Assembly (NCBI GenBank): GCA_013400115.1
Contig: VXBP01002276.1
Location: forward strand, 1-64,000
DNA from: Rhinopomastus cyanomelas
Lineage: Eukaryota > Chordata > Aves > Bucerotiformes > Rhinopomastidae
Reading direction: 5' to 3'
Length of the DNA stretch: 64,000 nucleotides
Shown here: piece by piece, positions 46,813 through 57,281 of the stretch
Layout of the letters: every line of letters begins with the position of its first letter
Position numbering within the stretch: the first letter of the stretch is position 1
Position numbers and translations under genes: made by a program
The notes under the pieces: model-generated
Databases searched by the model: none
What the model saw: the letters and a program-made list of their open reading frames with translations, nothing else
Told to the model about the DNA's origin: nothing

Positions 46813-47193
46813 TGTTCAGAATTGGTAGGTGTGGCAACAGGAAGCAACACGGGAGATGGCTATATGGTGGAGGCATCCCAAATGGCGGGTGCTCTCTTCT
46901 TTTATTAACAAGTAAAGGCTTACATCAGTCGTTGACAAGCTTCTCATTGGCATCCACAATTTTGTGGTGTAGTATGATTGGTCAAGGCCTGCGTGCTGTG
47001 CGCGTGCTGTGTGCATGCATGCCCCATTCTTGGATGGACGTCATATAAGTTAATGCAGCAGGTTAGCTTCTGGCTACATCCGGTGCCACCAACTGGCCTC
47101 TGGCTACATCCTGGATATGGTGTGCCAGTATCCTGGGATGCTTTGGGAGGAACAGAAAATGCCCACAGGTAGTTTTTTTCTGATATCTCAACA
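46813..47193 (-). mobile_element. Candidate solo LTR of an endogenous retrovirus
   Basis: A 381-bp block, GC-richer than its flanks, has TGTT...AACA ends (TGTTCAGA at the left, TCTCAACA at the right on the plus strand), a near-perfect 8-bp terminal inverted repeat typical of LTRs. On the minus strand an AATAAA is present at 46898-46903 (seen as TTTATT), about 85 bases before the 3' end, followed by a CT-rich U5-like part. U3-like features on the same strand are a TATATGACGTCC element (CRE-like) and two copies of GGATGTAGCCAGA. The flanks (GGTTC and GGCAG) do not form a clear target duplication. No internal retroviral genes adjoin, hence solo. Confidence 0.5.
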
Positions 47194-47220
47194 GGCAGCA
47201 AAAATTGGGAAGTGTACAAA

Positions 47221-47290
47221 AATCATAGAATTATTGAGGCTGGAAAAGACCTCTGAGATCATCAAGTCCATGAGATCATCAAGTCCAGCC
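47221..47290 (-). mobile_element. CR1 tail with 17-bp duplication
   Basis: The inverted CR1 3' end AATCATAGAATTATTGAGGC, TGGAAAAGACCTC is followed by two perfect copies of TGAGATCATCAAGTCCA (47254-47270 and 47271-47287). Only about 70 bases of the element remain. Confidence 0.85.
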
Positions 47291-48108
47291 AGCTTTAAAT
47301 TTCATGCCATATTTGGTTTGGGTACGTAGGCTGATAAATATTTCAAGCAGCATGAACTCTCATGATCATTGAGACTCATACTCTTAGTATAAAGAGGAAT
47401 CTTTAATGCAAATCCAGCATATATCATTATCGTCCGTCTCACCAAATATATACTTTGTACTATGGCTTATTTCTAAAAATAAGGCTTTGCCTTTACATTC
47501 AGTCACTGCTTCCTTTCAAAGAAATGTGGAAAAGAAGGTAACTCACTGTTGTTAAGCATACAAACGTATTCTTCTATTTCTTTCTCCAGTTTCCATGGCA
47601 ACCCATCAAAACTCATAGAAGACCACAAAACGTCATGTTCAGATACAGAACAGTAATAAAAAGGGTTCAATTTGTAGTTCAAAATGAAAGGCAAATTGCA
47701 GCGTGTTCAAATCATTCTTACAAGTATAAAAATGTAAAAGTTTGGGTAGGAAATCTTTAATGTTTTGTAGATTATATGTAGAGATGCAGCCCTTGTCGGA
47801 GCCTTACAGATTTTGTGTAGAAACGGTGACTGACTTGGTAAGGACACATCAGTTTGACATACGTGACAGATTGCGCTCTCTTCTCCAGGTATCTCTTAGG
47901 CTTACAAAGCCTTTAAAAGAACTCTTTGCACCTTGAAAGTGAATTAAGAGGGGACATTGATTTGTGCAAAAATGTTGTTTTTCTAAGTTCTTTTCAGTTG
48001 AATATCTTGTCTATAAGTTGGTTAAAATGTTTGTGCTGTAACAATATAAAAAGGTGAAATAAAAGTAAAAAAACCCCAGGAAGCATAAAATTACTTTTAT
48101 TGAAAGCA
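47291..48108. other. No gene recognised
   Basis: AT-rich DNA. A plus frame of 64 codons (47742-47936) shows no motif I can assign. Confidence 0.5.
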
Positions 48109-48602
48109 GAATCATAGAATAGTTTAGGTTGCAAATGACCTTGCAGTGATAGGTCACAACTAAACTATGTCACTATGCAACAAAGCTGTATGTCTTCTAA
48201 AAACCTCCAGTGACGGTTACTCAACCACTTCCCTGGGAAGCTTATTCCAATGTTTAACAACTGTTTGGGTGAAGAAAATTCCATGATGTCCAATCTAAAC
48301 CTCCCTTGACACAACGTGAGGCCATTTACTCTTGTCCTATCACTTGTTACTTGGGAAAAAATACTAAACCCCACCCCACTAATATCTCCTTTCACAGAAT
48401 CACAGAATGTTACAGCTTGGAAGGGACCTCGAAAGATCATCTAAGTCCAACCCCTCCTGCTGGAGCAAGGTAAGCCTACAGTACTGTCTCAAGATGTCCT
48501 ATATGGGGCTTGAACCCATGACCCCAGGAATTCAGAGTCCCGTGCTCTACCAGCTGTAGTCTAAACAGCCCCAGTTACATCATCCACGCCTCATCTGGCC
48601 CC
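48109..48602 (-). mobile_element. Old CR1 LINE, host of a nested insertion
   Basis: Minus strand, split in two. The 3' part (48390-48109) reads SQVTSDRTRVNGLTLCQGRF, a broken GEEN-type segment, NKLPREVV-like and a CTATTCTATGATTCT tail with an altered 3' UTR (AAGGTCATTTGCAACC). The 5' part (48602-48563) is CCAGATGAGGCG..GATGTAACTGGGGCTGTTTAG, the coding block before the L-F-S-L-E segment. About 50 bases of CR1 that should lie between the two parts are missing and are replaced by the SINE-like insertion. Confidence 0.75.
48391..48562 (-). mobile_element. SINE-like element: tRNA-Lys-derived head joined to CR1 3' tail
   Basis: Minus strand, 5' to 3'. (1) tRNA-Lys-like head from 48562: D arm ACAGCTGGTAGAGC, anticodon stem/loop GGGACTCTGAATTCC (anticodon position CTG at 48533-48535, lysine would be CTT), TGGGGTC, and an intact Pol III B box GGTTCAAGCCC (48516-48506). 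The first bases of the tRNA, including part of the A box, are lost. (2) A linker of about 35 bases ending TACTGTAGGCTTACC. (3) The last 75 bases of a CR1: CTTGCTCCAGCAGGAGGGGT, TGGACTTAGATGATC, AGGTCCCTTCCAAG and a TTCTGTGATTCTGTG tail. tRNA head plus LINE tail in the same orientation is the diagnostic architecture of a LINE-mobilised SINE; CR1-tailed SINEs are known in passerines (tRNA-Ile head). It sits inside an older CR1. Alternative: a short CR1 insertion beside a tRNA pseudogene. Confidence 0.6.
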
Positions 48603-49231
48603 TTTATAGATTAGTATCACATTTCCTATATTCCCATGAACTGGGACCTCCTGAGGTAGTCAGAACATCTGATAAAAAAATAGACTCCAGTAAAACCAGT
48701 TTATCTCTGATATCTCCTTTTGTCAGGAACAAATTTTTTCACTTCCCTATTCCTATCTTGAAATATCAGTCAAGGCAGTTTACCTGTGTTTTATTTATCA
48801 TTATTCATTCTAAGCAAGGAGGCTTTCTGTGATTAAAGGAAAAATCTTATAAGTTTTTAAATAATTTAAATTAATATTTTACATCTTTAATACAAAATAT
48901 TGTTTCACATTATAATATATTGTCATAATTATATATTATTGTAATATAGTGTCATATAATGAGGGAGATTGACACAGGTTTGTTCTAGGTTATAGATTTA
49001 ATACATGCAATTACCTGACATAGTTCCACAATTAATGAACATCTGTTTAATGCAGACTGCTCTTGATCACTGTTAAACCCACTTGATCACCAATCCCTTT
49101 GAAGGACACTGCTGTACAGTAACCTTTATAAACTGAAAATAAAGATACATGTTCTGTCTCTTCAGTTTCAACTATTATGTCCAAAGCAGCCATCTCATCA
49201 GTATGAATTTATTAATCTGACTCATCCCATG
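48603..49231. other. No gene recognised; AT-rich tract
   Basis: Contains a strongly AT-rich low-complexity part (48848-48962) of ATAATATATTGT-type words. Nothing else is supported. Confidence 0.55.
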
Positions 49232-49797
49232 TTAGGAGCAAGGAAGTTATCGTCCTCCTGTATTCGGCACTAGTGAGGCCACATCTTCAGTAGAGTGTCC
49301 AGTTTTGGACACCGCAATACAAAAGAGATGTAGAGGTGCTGGAGCAGGTGCAGAGGAGGGCAACGAAGCAGGTGAAGGGCCTGGAGAATAAATCTTACAA
49401 GGAAAGACAGAAAGAGTTGGGGCTCTTTAGTTTGAAGAAGAGGAGGCTGAGAGGAGACCTTGTCACTCTCTACAACTACCTGAAAGGACATTGTGGAGAG
49501 GTTGGTGCTGCTCTTTTCTCACAAGCTATTAGTGATAGAACAAGAGGGAATGGGTTCAAGTTACAACAGGGTAAGTTGTAACAACTAGATATTAGGAAGA
49601 ATTTTTTCACAGAAAGGGTGGTCAAGCACTGGAATGGGCTTCCCAGGGAGGTGGTTGAGTCACCATCCCTGGATGTGTTTAAAGATCGTTTGGATGAGGT
49701 GTTGAGTGATCTGGTTTAGGGGTGAACATGTAAGGTAGGGTAGACGGCTGGACTTGATGATCTCAGGGGTCTTTTCCAAACAGAGTGATTTTTTGAT
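49232..49797 (+). mobile_element. CR1 LINE, 565 bp, LHLFRR-less older type
   Basis: Starts SKEVIVLLYSALVRPHLQ (49235 on), then MLEQVQRRATKQVKGLENKS, KELGLFSLKKRRLRGDLVTL, YNYLKGHCGEVGAALFSQAI and SDRTRGNGFKLQQGKL before a stop (49579). The remainder (HWNGLPREVVESPSLDVFKD and a LDEVLSDLV end) follows in another frame. 3' UTR is GGTGAACATGTAAGGTAGGG, GGACTTGATGATCTCAGGGG and tail CAAACAGAGTGATTTTTTGATT. The YNYLKGHCGEVG connector differs from the other subfamilies. Confidence 0.93.
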
Positions 49798-50061
49798 TGT
49801 CTTCTTAGCATGTTTAGCATGTTGGACAATGAAGTACAAGCACAGTCTTGCACCACTGTTGTAATATAGAAAATGAAAAATACTTGTATTTTTGTAAGAT
49901 CTAATGAAGTTTTAGCAAAATCCAAATTTGATTCAAGTTTATTTGGAGATGTCTTTTCTCCTCATGGCTCAAATAGGTTCATTTTAATCCAGGAAGAAAA
50001 TTAGACCTGGAATGTAGTTCTGACTTTCACAGATCAGAAATATTAACTGTTCTGAAACTGT
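49798..50061. other. No gene recognised
   Basis: Spacer of 264 bases between two plus-strand CR1s. Confidence 0.5.
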
Positions 50062-50423
50062 TCTCATTAATGTCTACAAATATTTGAGGGGTGGGTGTCA
50101 GGAGGATGGCACTGGGCTGTTCTCGGTGTCATGTAGTGATAGGACAAGGGGCAATGGTTGTAAGCTGGAACATAGGAGGTTCCACATCAACCTGAGAAGG
50201 AACTTCTTCACGGTGAGAGTGACGGAGCACTGGAACAGGCTGCCCAGGGGGGTTGTGGAGTCTCCTTCTCTGGAGATGTTCAAGACCCGACTGGACAGGT
50301 TCCTGTGTGACTTGGTTTAGGTGATCCTGCTGTTGCAGGCGGATTGGACTAGATGATCTTTCGAGGTCCCTTCCAATCCGTAATGATTCTATGATTCTAT
50401 GATTCTATGATTCTATGATTCTT
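50062..50423 (+). mobile_element. Young CR1 3' end with long 8-bp tail
   Basis: Open frame LINVYKYLRGGCQEDGTGLF, DRTRGNGCKLEHRRFHINLR, VRVTEHWNRLPRGVVESPSL, FLCDLV, uninterrupted from the truncation point to the stop. The 3' UTR is close to consensus and the tail has five units of ATGATTCT (50383-50422). An uninterrupted frame and the longest tail of the window point to the most recent CR1 insertion here. The truncation point is at CTCATTAATGTCTAC. Confidence 0.96.
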
Positions 50424-51304
50424 AAGAACACCAGTAGTGCTGCTTGTCCATCCGACACCAGTTTTCACTTCGTGAATAAACAAACTTCATGTATGCTGGT
50501 TTAAAAATGGAAAAAAAAAATACATCCTAGAAAGAAGTTCTTAGCCTAATTTACACTGATTTTAATTACTGGAGAAGATCTCCAGCAGTGAAATATGTGT
50601 GAACATGGCCTACTCATCTAATACGCTGTCCTAGGAGACTCTCTGGCTATCATATTTACATAATAATCTATATTCAACAACAACATTTAGTTTTTGGGAA
50701 ATTTATGTAGCTAATCACCAATCTTGATTCTGACAGGAAATAAGTCTCTTTTCTTGCAATGGATTTTGCCATTCACAGAAGATGTCTTTTTTCCTTCCCC
50801 TATAAGGATCCATTCTTTGACATGTTTAACTTCCTGATATCAGCTGCAAAAGTGTTAGTGAAAATAAGAGTACTGCATAACAAATCCCCACGTGACAGGT
50901 TTGCAAATAAATACATGAATTCAACAGGGACATAACATTCAGGACTAGGCTCTAATGAGACTGTGAAAATAGGAGTGAAAAGTGGAAGCATCGGAAATAT
51001 GATTTGCAGGTGCTTGTCATTACCATTTTAGGAAACTACAAAACAGATGTTAGTTGCCCAAGGAAGAAGTAATTATAATAGTCAAATAAAGGGAGATTAT
51101 TTCAAGGAGGATACTAAAAAGGTAAAACAAGAGTTGTCAGAGCACAGAACAGAAGAAGTAATGGAAAGAAATGTATATCCAAACCTATCAACAATGAGCA
51201 TTATCATACTGAATATTGGAGAAAGGAGTATGTACCTAGTTTGGAAGACACCTCACTTATGGAAATACTCTCTTCATTATTATGATGTATGACATGAATA
51301 GAAG
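50424..51304. other. No gene recognised
   Basis: AT-rich DNA. The purine-rich end (51050-51300) might hold degraded CR1 ORF2 upstream of the next element, but I cannot show it. Confidence 0.45.
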
Positions 51305-51907
51305 ACACAAAGAAGGCAGAGTTATTGAATGCTTTCTTTGATTCAGTCTTCACTAATAAAGCCAGCTCTCATGAAAACTGAGCCCTAGGTAGATGAGGGG
51401 AGAGCAGTGGCTGTTATCTTCCTTGACTTCAACAAGGCTTTTGACATTGGCTCCCGTGACATCTTCATTAGGAAAATCATGCAGTGTAGCTTGGATGAGC
51501 AGACTGTGAGGTTAGTTGTGTAAGAGAGAGCTGGTTATGTAGCAGAGCTCAGAGAGTCGTTATCAACAGTGCAGGATCCCACTGGAGACCCGTGTCCAGC
51601 TGTGTATCCCAGGGGTCAGTGGTGGGTCTGGTCTTGTTCAACATATTCATTAACCACCTGGGCAAGGCAACAGAGTGTCCCCTCAGCATGTTTGATGATG
51701 ATATAAAGCTGGAAAAGTGGCTGACACACCAGGGGAGTGTGCTGCTATCCACATGACATTGGTGTGATGGAGAACTGGGCAAAGAAGAACCTAATAAGGT
51801 TCAACAGTAGCAAGTGTAGGGTCATGCACCTGTAGAGGAACAACCCCATGAAGCAGTAAAGGTTAGGAGTAGACCTGTTGGAGACTTGCCCTGACAAGAA
51901 AGATCTT

Positions 51908-52475
51908 CAGAGGGTGGTGATCAAGGGTGCTAGGTCCAGCTGGAGAGCTGTGACTAGTGGTGTCCCTCAGGGATCGGTGCTGGGGCCGGTCTTGTTCAGC
52001 ATCTTCATCAATGACATTGATGAGGGCACAGAGTGCCTGCTCAGCAAGTTTGCTGACAACACCAAGCTGGGAGGCTTGGCTGATAGGGCTGAAGGCTGTG
52101 CTGCCATCCAGAGAGACCTGGACAGACTGGAGGGCTGGGCACAGAGAAACCAGATGANNNNNNNNNNNNNNNNNNNNNNNNNNNNNNNNNNNNNNNNNNN
52201 NNNNNNNNNNNNNNNNNNNNNNNNNNNNNNNNNNNNNNNNNNNNNNNNNGCCTCAACACAAGGGGGAACTTCTTTACTGTGGGGGTCACAGAGCACTGGA
52301 ATAGGCTCCCCAGGGAGGTCGTGGAGTCTCCTTCTCTGGGGACTTTCAAGGCCTGCCTGGATGTGTTCCTCTGTGATCTGTGTTAGCTAGTTTTGTCCTG
52401 CTCCGGCAGGGGGGTTGGACTCGATGATCTCTTGGGTCCCTTCCAACCCCTAACATCCTATGATCCTATGATCTT
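51908..52475 (+). mobile_element. Nested CR1 LINE with candidate target duplication
   Basis: Inserted in the older CR1. Reads ARSSWRAVTSGVPQGSVLGP (RT motif B region), VLFSIFINDIDEGTECLLSK, catalytic box FADNTK (the second Asp of FADD is Asn), LDRLEGWAQRNQM, then an assembly gap, then NTRGNFFTVGVTEHWNRLPR and VFLCDLC with the 3' tail ATCCTATGATCCTATGATC. GATCTT at 51902-51907 is repeated at 52470-52475, a possible 6-bp target duplication, though GATC also belongs to the tail unit. Apart from the gap the coding parts are open, so it is younger than its host. Confidence 0.92.
52158..52249. other. Assembly gap (92 N)
   Basis: The flanks are CR1 ORF2 positions that in a normal copy are separated by several hundred bases (from NQM to the FFTV segment). 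The 92 N therefore either underestimates the gap or the copy carries a deletion. Confidence 0.98.
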
Positions 52476-52605
52476 GGAGTTCTGATAGACAGTGAGCTGG
52501 CCATGAGCCAACAGCTTGCCCTTGCTGCCAAGGCCAATAGTGTTCTGGGGTGCATTAAGAAGTGTGTGGCCAGTAGGTCTAGAGAAGTTGTTTTCCTCTC
52601 TGCTG

Positions 52606-55559
52606 CAGTTTTCTTCAGAATATGTCCACCTGTTCTGGTGTGGGGTACTTAATGGGCTACAGGTGGACATCTGCTCGAACAAGGACCTTCATGGACTGCA
52701 GCTGGTGCCTGAAGCACCTCCTCCTCACTCTTCTTCTTCACATAGTCTCATTCCTCTCTCCAGCTGGAATTGCTTACTTGTATGGTAACTATGTGCAAAC
52801 CATGCCATGCCAACCAAATATAGTCAACCTTTTTTTCCAATCCTACTGTGTGTTCAGATGTGTATCTGTAAAAGGAGATAGGGGTCTGGACCTACTAGAG
52901 AAGACAAGAAAAGTTAAGGTCACCTGCAGTCAGATCCTAAACACCTAAATAGCTGCATGCTGTAGGCTGGCTGCATTGTTCTTGTGGTACACCAGGCAAG
53001 AATTAGTGGTGTGAGCAAAGCAGTAGCTGAATGTGCTTTTCATTACTATGATATTTTTCTTCGAGTGTATAAATTCTGACACAATCCGGATTCTTTCCTT
53101 CATAATGTTTACAAAAAAACCAGTCATATCTAACTATGCAAAAAACCCCTAGATACATATTCTTATTTTTAAAGCAAGGAACCTGTAGATCTCAGGTGGC
53201 AAACCAGTATCTATTGATCTGTGACTATTTGGGGGGGTTTTGTGATTTGTTTGTTGTTTGTAGAGGTGGGTGCTTATGGTCAGATTGATTAGATTTTGTC
53301 TGTGTGTATGTGCTGACTTTAAGATGTACTTTTATAATTTGGTTTTCCACAGTTAATGCATAAATAACAGTGTTCTACCCTATCACTTTTTCTTTGCAGC
53401 TAAATGGATCTGTGGTTTCTAAAATGAAAAACATGCTATTTAACTTCATTTATCGAATTGTGTGTTGAAATAATTGTAACGTTCTTGTTCCTAACATACA
53501 TTATGACTGATGCTTATAAAGAAGAAAGCTCTATGTTTTCAAGGGTTCCTGCAGTTTATACCTCACCTGAAATAATAGTCTATTTTTTTCTTTACCTGAT
53601 TATCATTTCTATGGCAACCAATTGTAATATCAAAATGGAGCATTTTGCCTTCAAGTAGAGAATAAGCAGCAGGATGTGATTAATTCTTGAAGTGCAAGTC
53701 TGTTCTGAAAACTCTCTACAAAAACCATATTGTCGCTTTCAATAGGGTTTCTTCCCCCCATAATTTCTCACTCAAATTATTTCAGTTTACCAATGAAATG
53801 CTTTTCTGAGTGCCAGCCCTTTAAATTAAGGCTAAGATCAGGAAGTTTGGATTTTTTCTAACTGACTCATGGATCACTGATATTAATGTCTTTTGCTGGC
53901 TAAGTACTGCCTTCAAATTAATTTGTGCAACTGCATTCCTTTCGGTCAGGTTGCATAAATGTAAATGAATGCAAAGCACCAAAAAATTGGCAACTGAAAA
54001 ATAGTCCTGCAATTGGAACTTTTAGTAAATAATCTTGTTGATTATAATAAGGGCAGATTATTATGCAGTACAGTCTCAGCAATCTGTATTATTTCTGTCT
54101 GCTTAACATTTATTTCTGCTTATACTAATCTTCCTGTTGAGAAGTTCAACTACACACAAGTAACAGGGCCAAGCAACAGATTATTTTCAGAGTCAGTTGT
54201 GATACTGAGACTGAAGCTCTATTGATGAAGTATGCTTTGTGTTTTTAAAACCCTTTTCTCCTGTTTTATTTTCAAGTTTTGAACAAAAGGTTTCCATTGT
54301 CACTCTGTGCTGTCTATCAAGTTGTACCCTGCTAGAATAGGGTTGATGGAAACATTAGTTATCTCTTACTTCCTTTGCATTTCTCCATGAATTACAAGAT
54401 GTTGGGCCTCAGAGCAATAAGAGATACTGCTTTCCCTGCCCAGCCTCTCCCTGTGCTCCTGCTAGCTGCTATTTTCAGCTCTTTAGGGCTACTTGTCTCT
54501 GCCCCAGAAATACCAGTCTCCAGCTCCTGACAACCTGTCCTGTCCAGTCATTTGTCCCACCCACATTCCAGCCCAGCACTGGCGCATCTCAAGGAAGGTG
54601 CCAGATGCTCAGGGCTGGTGCTACCCCTGGCACATCCCTGGCTGCCCTGCTCCTAACTGAGATGGTGGGACAGAACCTGTCTGCCCCTCACCCTAGGTTT
54701 GCACTCCCTGGAGATCCCCCAACCCACACAGTGCCTTAACATGAGATGGTATCTTTTCTGTTCAGGCACTGGGCTTGTTTTGTTAGTTTCCAGTTAAAAA
54801 AGAAGACTTCTATGACTAGCATCAGTGTAATTGCATAATTTTGGCATTGACTTTGTTTGGCTTTCTTAAAGCAGACATAGAATTGTTAGCAATCCTGATA
54901 AAGGAAATGCTAAAATATTTAAGGCAGCAGATAGGAATAAGCTGTGGTAGAGATGAGAAACAAGTTTAAGATGCTAGAAGCAGTTTTAATTTAAGTAGAA
55001 GAAGCATTTATGTGGGAGTTAGATGGTCAGAGTTCATACTTCAGGCAAAGCTAATAACCAGTGCTCAGTGTTTTGCTTCTGTTTGGAAAAAATATAGAAG
55101 AAAATAGTCTATGCATTAGTTATTGGCTTTCACAGGTGACTTGTGAAGTGACTTCACAGTCCTAATCCTGATAAAAGATTTCCTTCCTCTTATATATTTC
55201 CAAGAGGAAAAGGATATTTTTCTATAAATGTTCCAAATGCACAGCTTTAGGATAGGGATGCTCTCTATTTTGAATGCTGTGGGGTTCTGCAAGTTTTATG
55301 TTTTCCCATTGTTTATAATACATATAGCAGCATTTAGAGGATCACAGGCAGGATTGAAACAGTACTCTGATCTGGTTTCAGTGCTCATTCTGTCCCCAAG
55401 TTAAAACACAGATATGTGTTCAAAACTTACTTGTCAGTGTTCCCCAGTATCAGGTGTGTAAAATGTAGATCATTCCAGTAAATTCTAGAATTCTTTGGAA
55501 TATCTCCAACATAATATTACATGTCTAAAAGTTACTTATTCAAGTAAAAGAATTTTGCT
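52606..55559. other. No gene recognised; unclassified patches
   Basis: The stretch 52645-52790 (GGGCTACAGGTGGACATCTG, CTGGTGCCTGAAGCACCTCC, CTCATTCCTCTCTCCAGCTG) resembles an interspersed avian repeat that I have seen but cannot name. A GC-rich patch at about 54400-54740 has no frame or motif. The rest is AT-rich. Confidence 0.4.
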
Positions 55560-57012
55560 CAACTATGGGTCCCATTGAGCTGGGCCCATCTACAGACTCA
55601 CATCCCGGCTTAGTTTTGGCCTGCCCCCAGGGAGAGGCATGCCTGACACCCATGGCTGTGGGAGTGGGGTTCATGCTCCTATTGTTGCCCAGCCTACCTT
55701 TTACGCTGGCTGGCAGTCCTGCAGGCTCAGAAACCTCACACAGCTCCAGAAAAACTTTATTCCCTACATTACATATGTTACAGTTTGAAAACTACCAGAA
55801 TTTTCAGATGTATAGATTTGTGCTTTCATGAGGAAAAAGATGCATTTTGCTTTAAGAGAATTGTCCCAGGTACATGCCCTGGAGAGGTGTGGGCTAGGTG
55901 ACAAGATAAACGGGGCTGATCATCATGGCTCTGCCTCTTTTGGCTGGGATCTTCCTCCCAGCTCCAGAACCACCGACCATTTCCAGAGTTGGGGTGGGAA
56001 GATGGGATGGGGAAGCTCATGATGACTGACCACGGCCCTGTAGCCCTTCTGTAGGCAGTTTGGGGACAACAGGTCTGCTTACCCAGGCCCCCATTCTGCC
56101 TCAGGAAGGCAGTGGGGAAGACAGCTAGTCGCAGCTTGCTGTGGTTCTGCTGCTCCCAGCCACACTTCCCCCACCAAAGATGGGATGGAGTGGGTGCAGT
56201 GGGCCTGCTGCATTCTTGTAGACGGCGGGGTGGAGACTAGTGGCCCTGACCCTGGCCCAGTGCCAGCTTCCAGGCCTGGTCTCAGCCCTGGCTCTGGCTC
56301 CAGTGCTGGCTCCCAGCTTCGACCCTGTCCAGCTCCAGGCTGGCACCATAGACCAGAGAAGCAAGAACTTAGTGCCAATCTGCCCCCACCACAGAGCAGC
56401 CATTCAGACCCACGGTGAGCTGAAGGATTCTTCCCTTTCCCCCAGAACTGAGACAGGAAGAGAGAGGAGCGGTGAGGGTGATGGAACCCTTGTGGACATG
56501 TTTGTGAAATCACAGTGGGCCCCTGCTAAGGCAGCCATGTGCTCAGTCTCCATATTGAATCCCATACATGGCCAGGGCCATGTGGTTGTCACCACTATCT
56601 CAGAAAACACTGATCAGCAGGAAGAGAGACCGTTTGTCATTTCTGCCACTGAGAAGAGCTGGGGATGCTCGAGTATTGCGGAGAGAAGGAGCCTTGAGAG
56701 AGACATCTGAGAATTCCTTTGTGCTTAGCTGAAGAAAGCAGAAAGAGTTGGCAATCCTTAAACCTTGGACATGGAAGACAGACACCGAGTCCTGTATGAA
56801 AGCATGTCTCCTGCATCGAGAGATGCAGTTCAGGTGTTGAGGAATTGGGCCTGCTCGATCAGCATTTTCCTGAAGAAAAGGGTGCTGAATTGAAGAGTTT
56901 GCCAGTCTGGACAGCCGAGGGTACCAATGTCTTCAGATGACAATGGTGATACATGAATAATAGAGAGGATGGTGGTACCCGTTTCTGCTTGATTGACATG
57001 TTCTTTCTACAG
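55560..57012. other. GC-rich unclassified block
   Basis: About 1.45 kb that stands out from the AT-rich surroundings, especially 55565-55760 and 55860-56420. Open frames exist on both strands (plus 56240-56710, 156 codons; minus 56513-56079, 144 codons), but they overlap in GC-rich sequence where long frames come free, have Pro/Ala/Gly/Ser-rich composition and no domain. GGCTCTGGCTCCAGTGCTGG-type hexamer repetition occurs around 56297-56317. The block runs directly into a copy of the dispersed repeat at 57013, so it may be part of a larger mobile element. No function is proposed. Confidence 0.35.
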
Positions 57013-57281
57013 GTCTCTGATGCAAACAACCAAGGACCGATACAATAGTAATCTCCCATTGTATTTTTCTCAGAATATGTGATGGCATTTGTGACATAGT
57101 TTCTAGTTTGTGTGCACTAACTTGCTTAACCTTTTCTTCTTTTCACAGTTGTAGAGTTGATAAACCCTTTTCCATTTTCCCTAAGCTATCCATTGTCTGG
57201 CAAACTCTATCTGAGATGTCATCAAGACCTAGCTGCTTTGTTTTTTCTTTTATCTTTAATTGTGGTCTTGAACACACCACA
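57013..57281 (+). repeat. Unclassified dispersed repeat, copy 2
   Basis: Partner of 28126-28406, same orientation. Starts GTCTCTGATG right after a pyrimidine tract ending TTCTACAG, and contains two more TTTTCTCAG/TTTTCACAG pyrimidine-AG sites (57066-57074 and 57141-57149), which look like splice acceptors but have no exon-like frame after them. Ends near TGTGGTCTTGAACACACCAC. Confidence 0.85.

Larger units (their letters stand above)
51305..52605 (+). mobile_element. CR1 LINE, host of a nested CR1, with internal deletion
   Basis: Part 1 (51305-51907): TKKAELLNAFFDSVFTNKAS, then, after a deletion of the RT entry, GRAVAVIFLDFNKAFD (motif A, 51403 on), SQGSVVGLVLFNIFINHL, a decayed catalytic box (FDDDIKLEK), and LLETCPDKKDL. 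Part 2 (52476-52605) continues exactly: GVLIDSELAMSQQLALAAKA, NSVLGCIKKCVASRSREVVF. Removing the nested element restores a continuous reading K-K-D-L-G-V-L-I-D-S across the site. The far 3' end of this host element is missing after about 52605. Confidence 0.88.

Noticed and set aside
50383..50422. Short regular repeats that could suggest a CRISPR-like array
   Set aside because: They are the contiguous 8-bp CR1 tail units without spacers, in a vertebrate genome.
56079..56710. Overlapping long frames on both strands in the GC-rich block
   Set aside because: Stop codons are rare in GC-rich DNA, so such frames are expected; composition is Pro/Ala/Gly/Ser-rich without a recognisable family.
57060..57160. 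Polypyrimidine-AG sites as splice acceptors of an exon
   Set aside because: No conserved open frame or donor site follows, and the sequence is a repeat with a diverged second copy.
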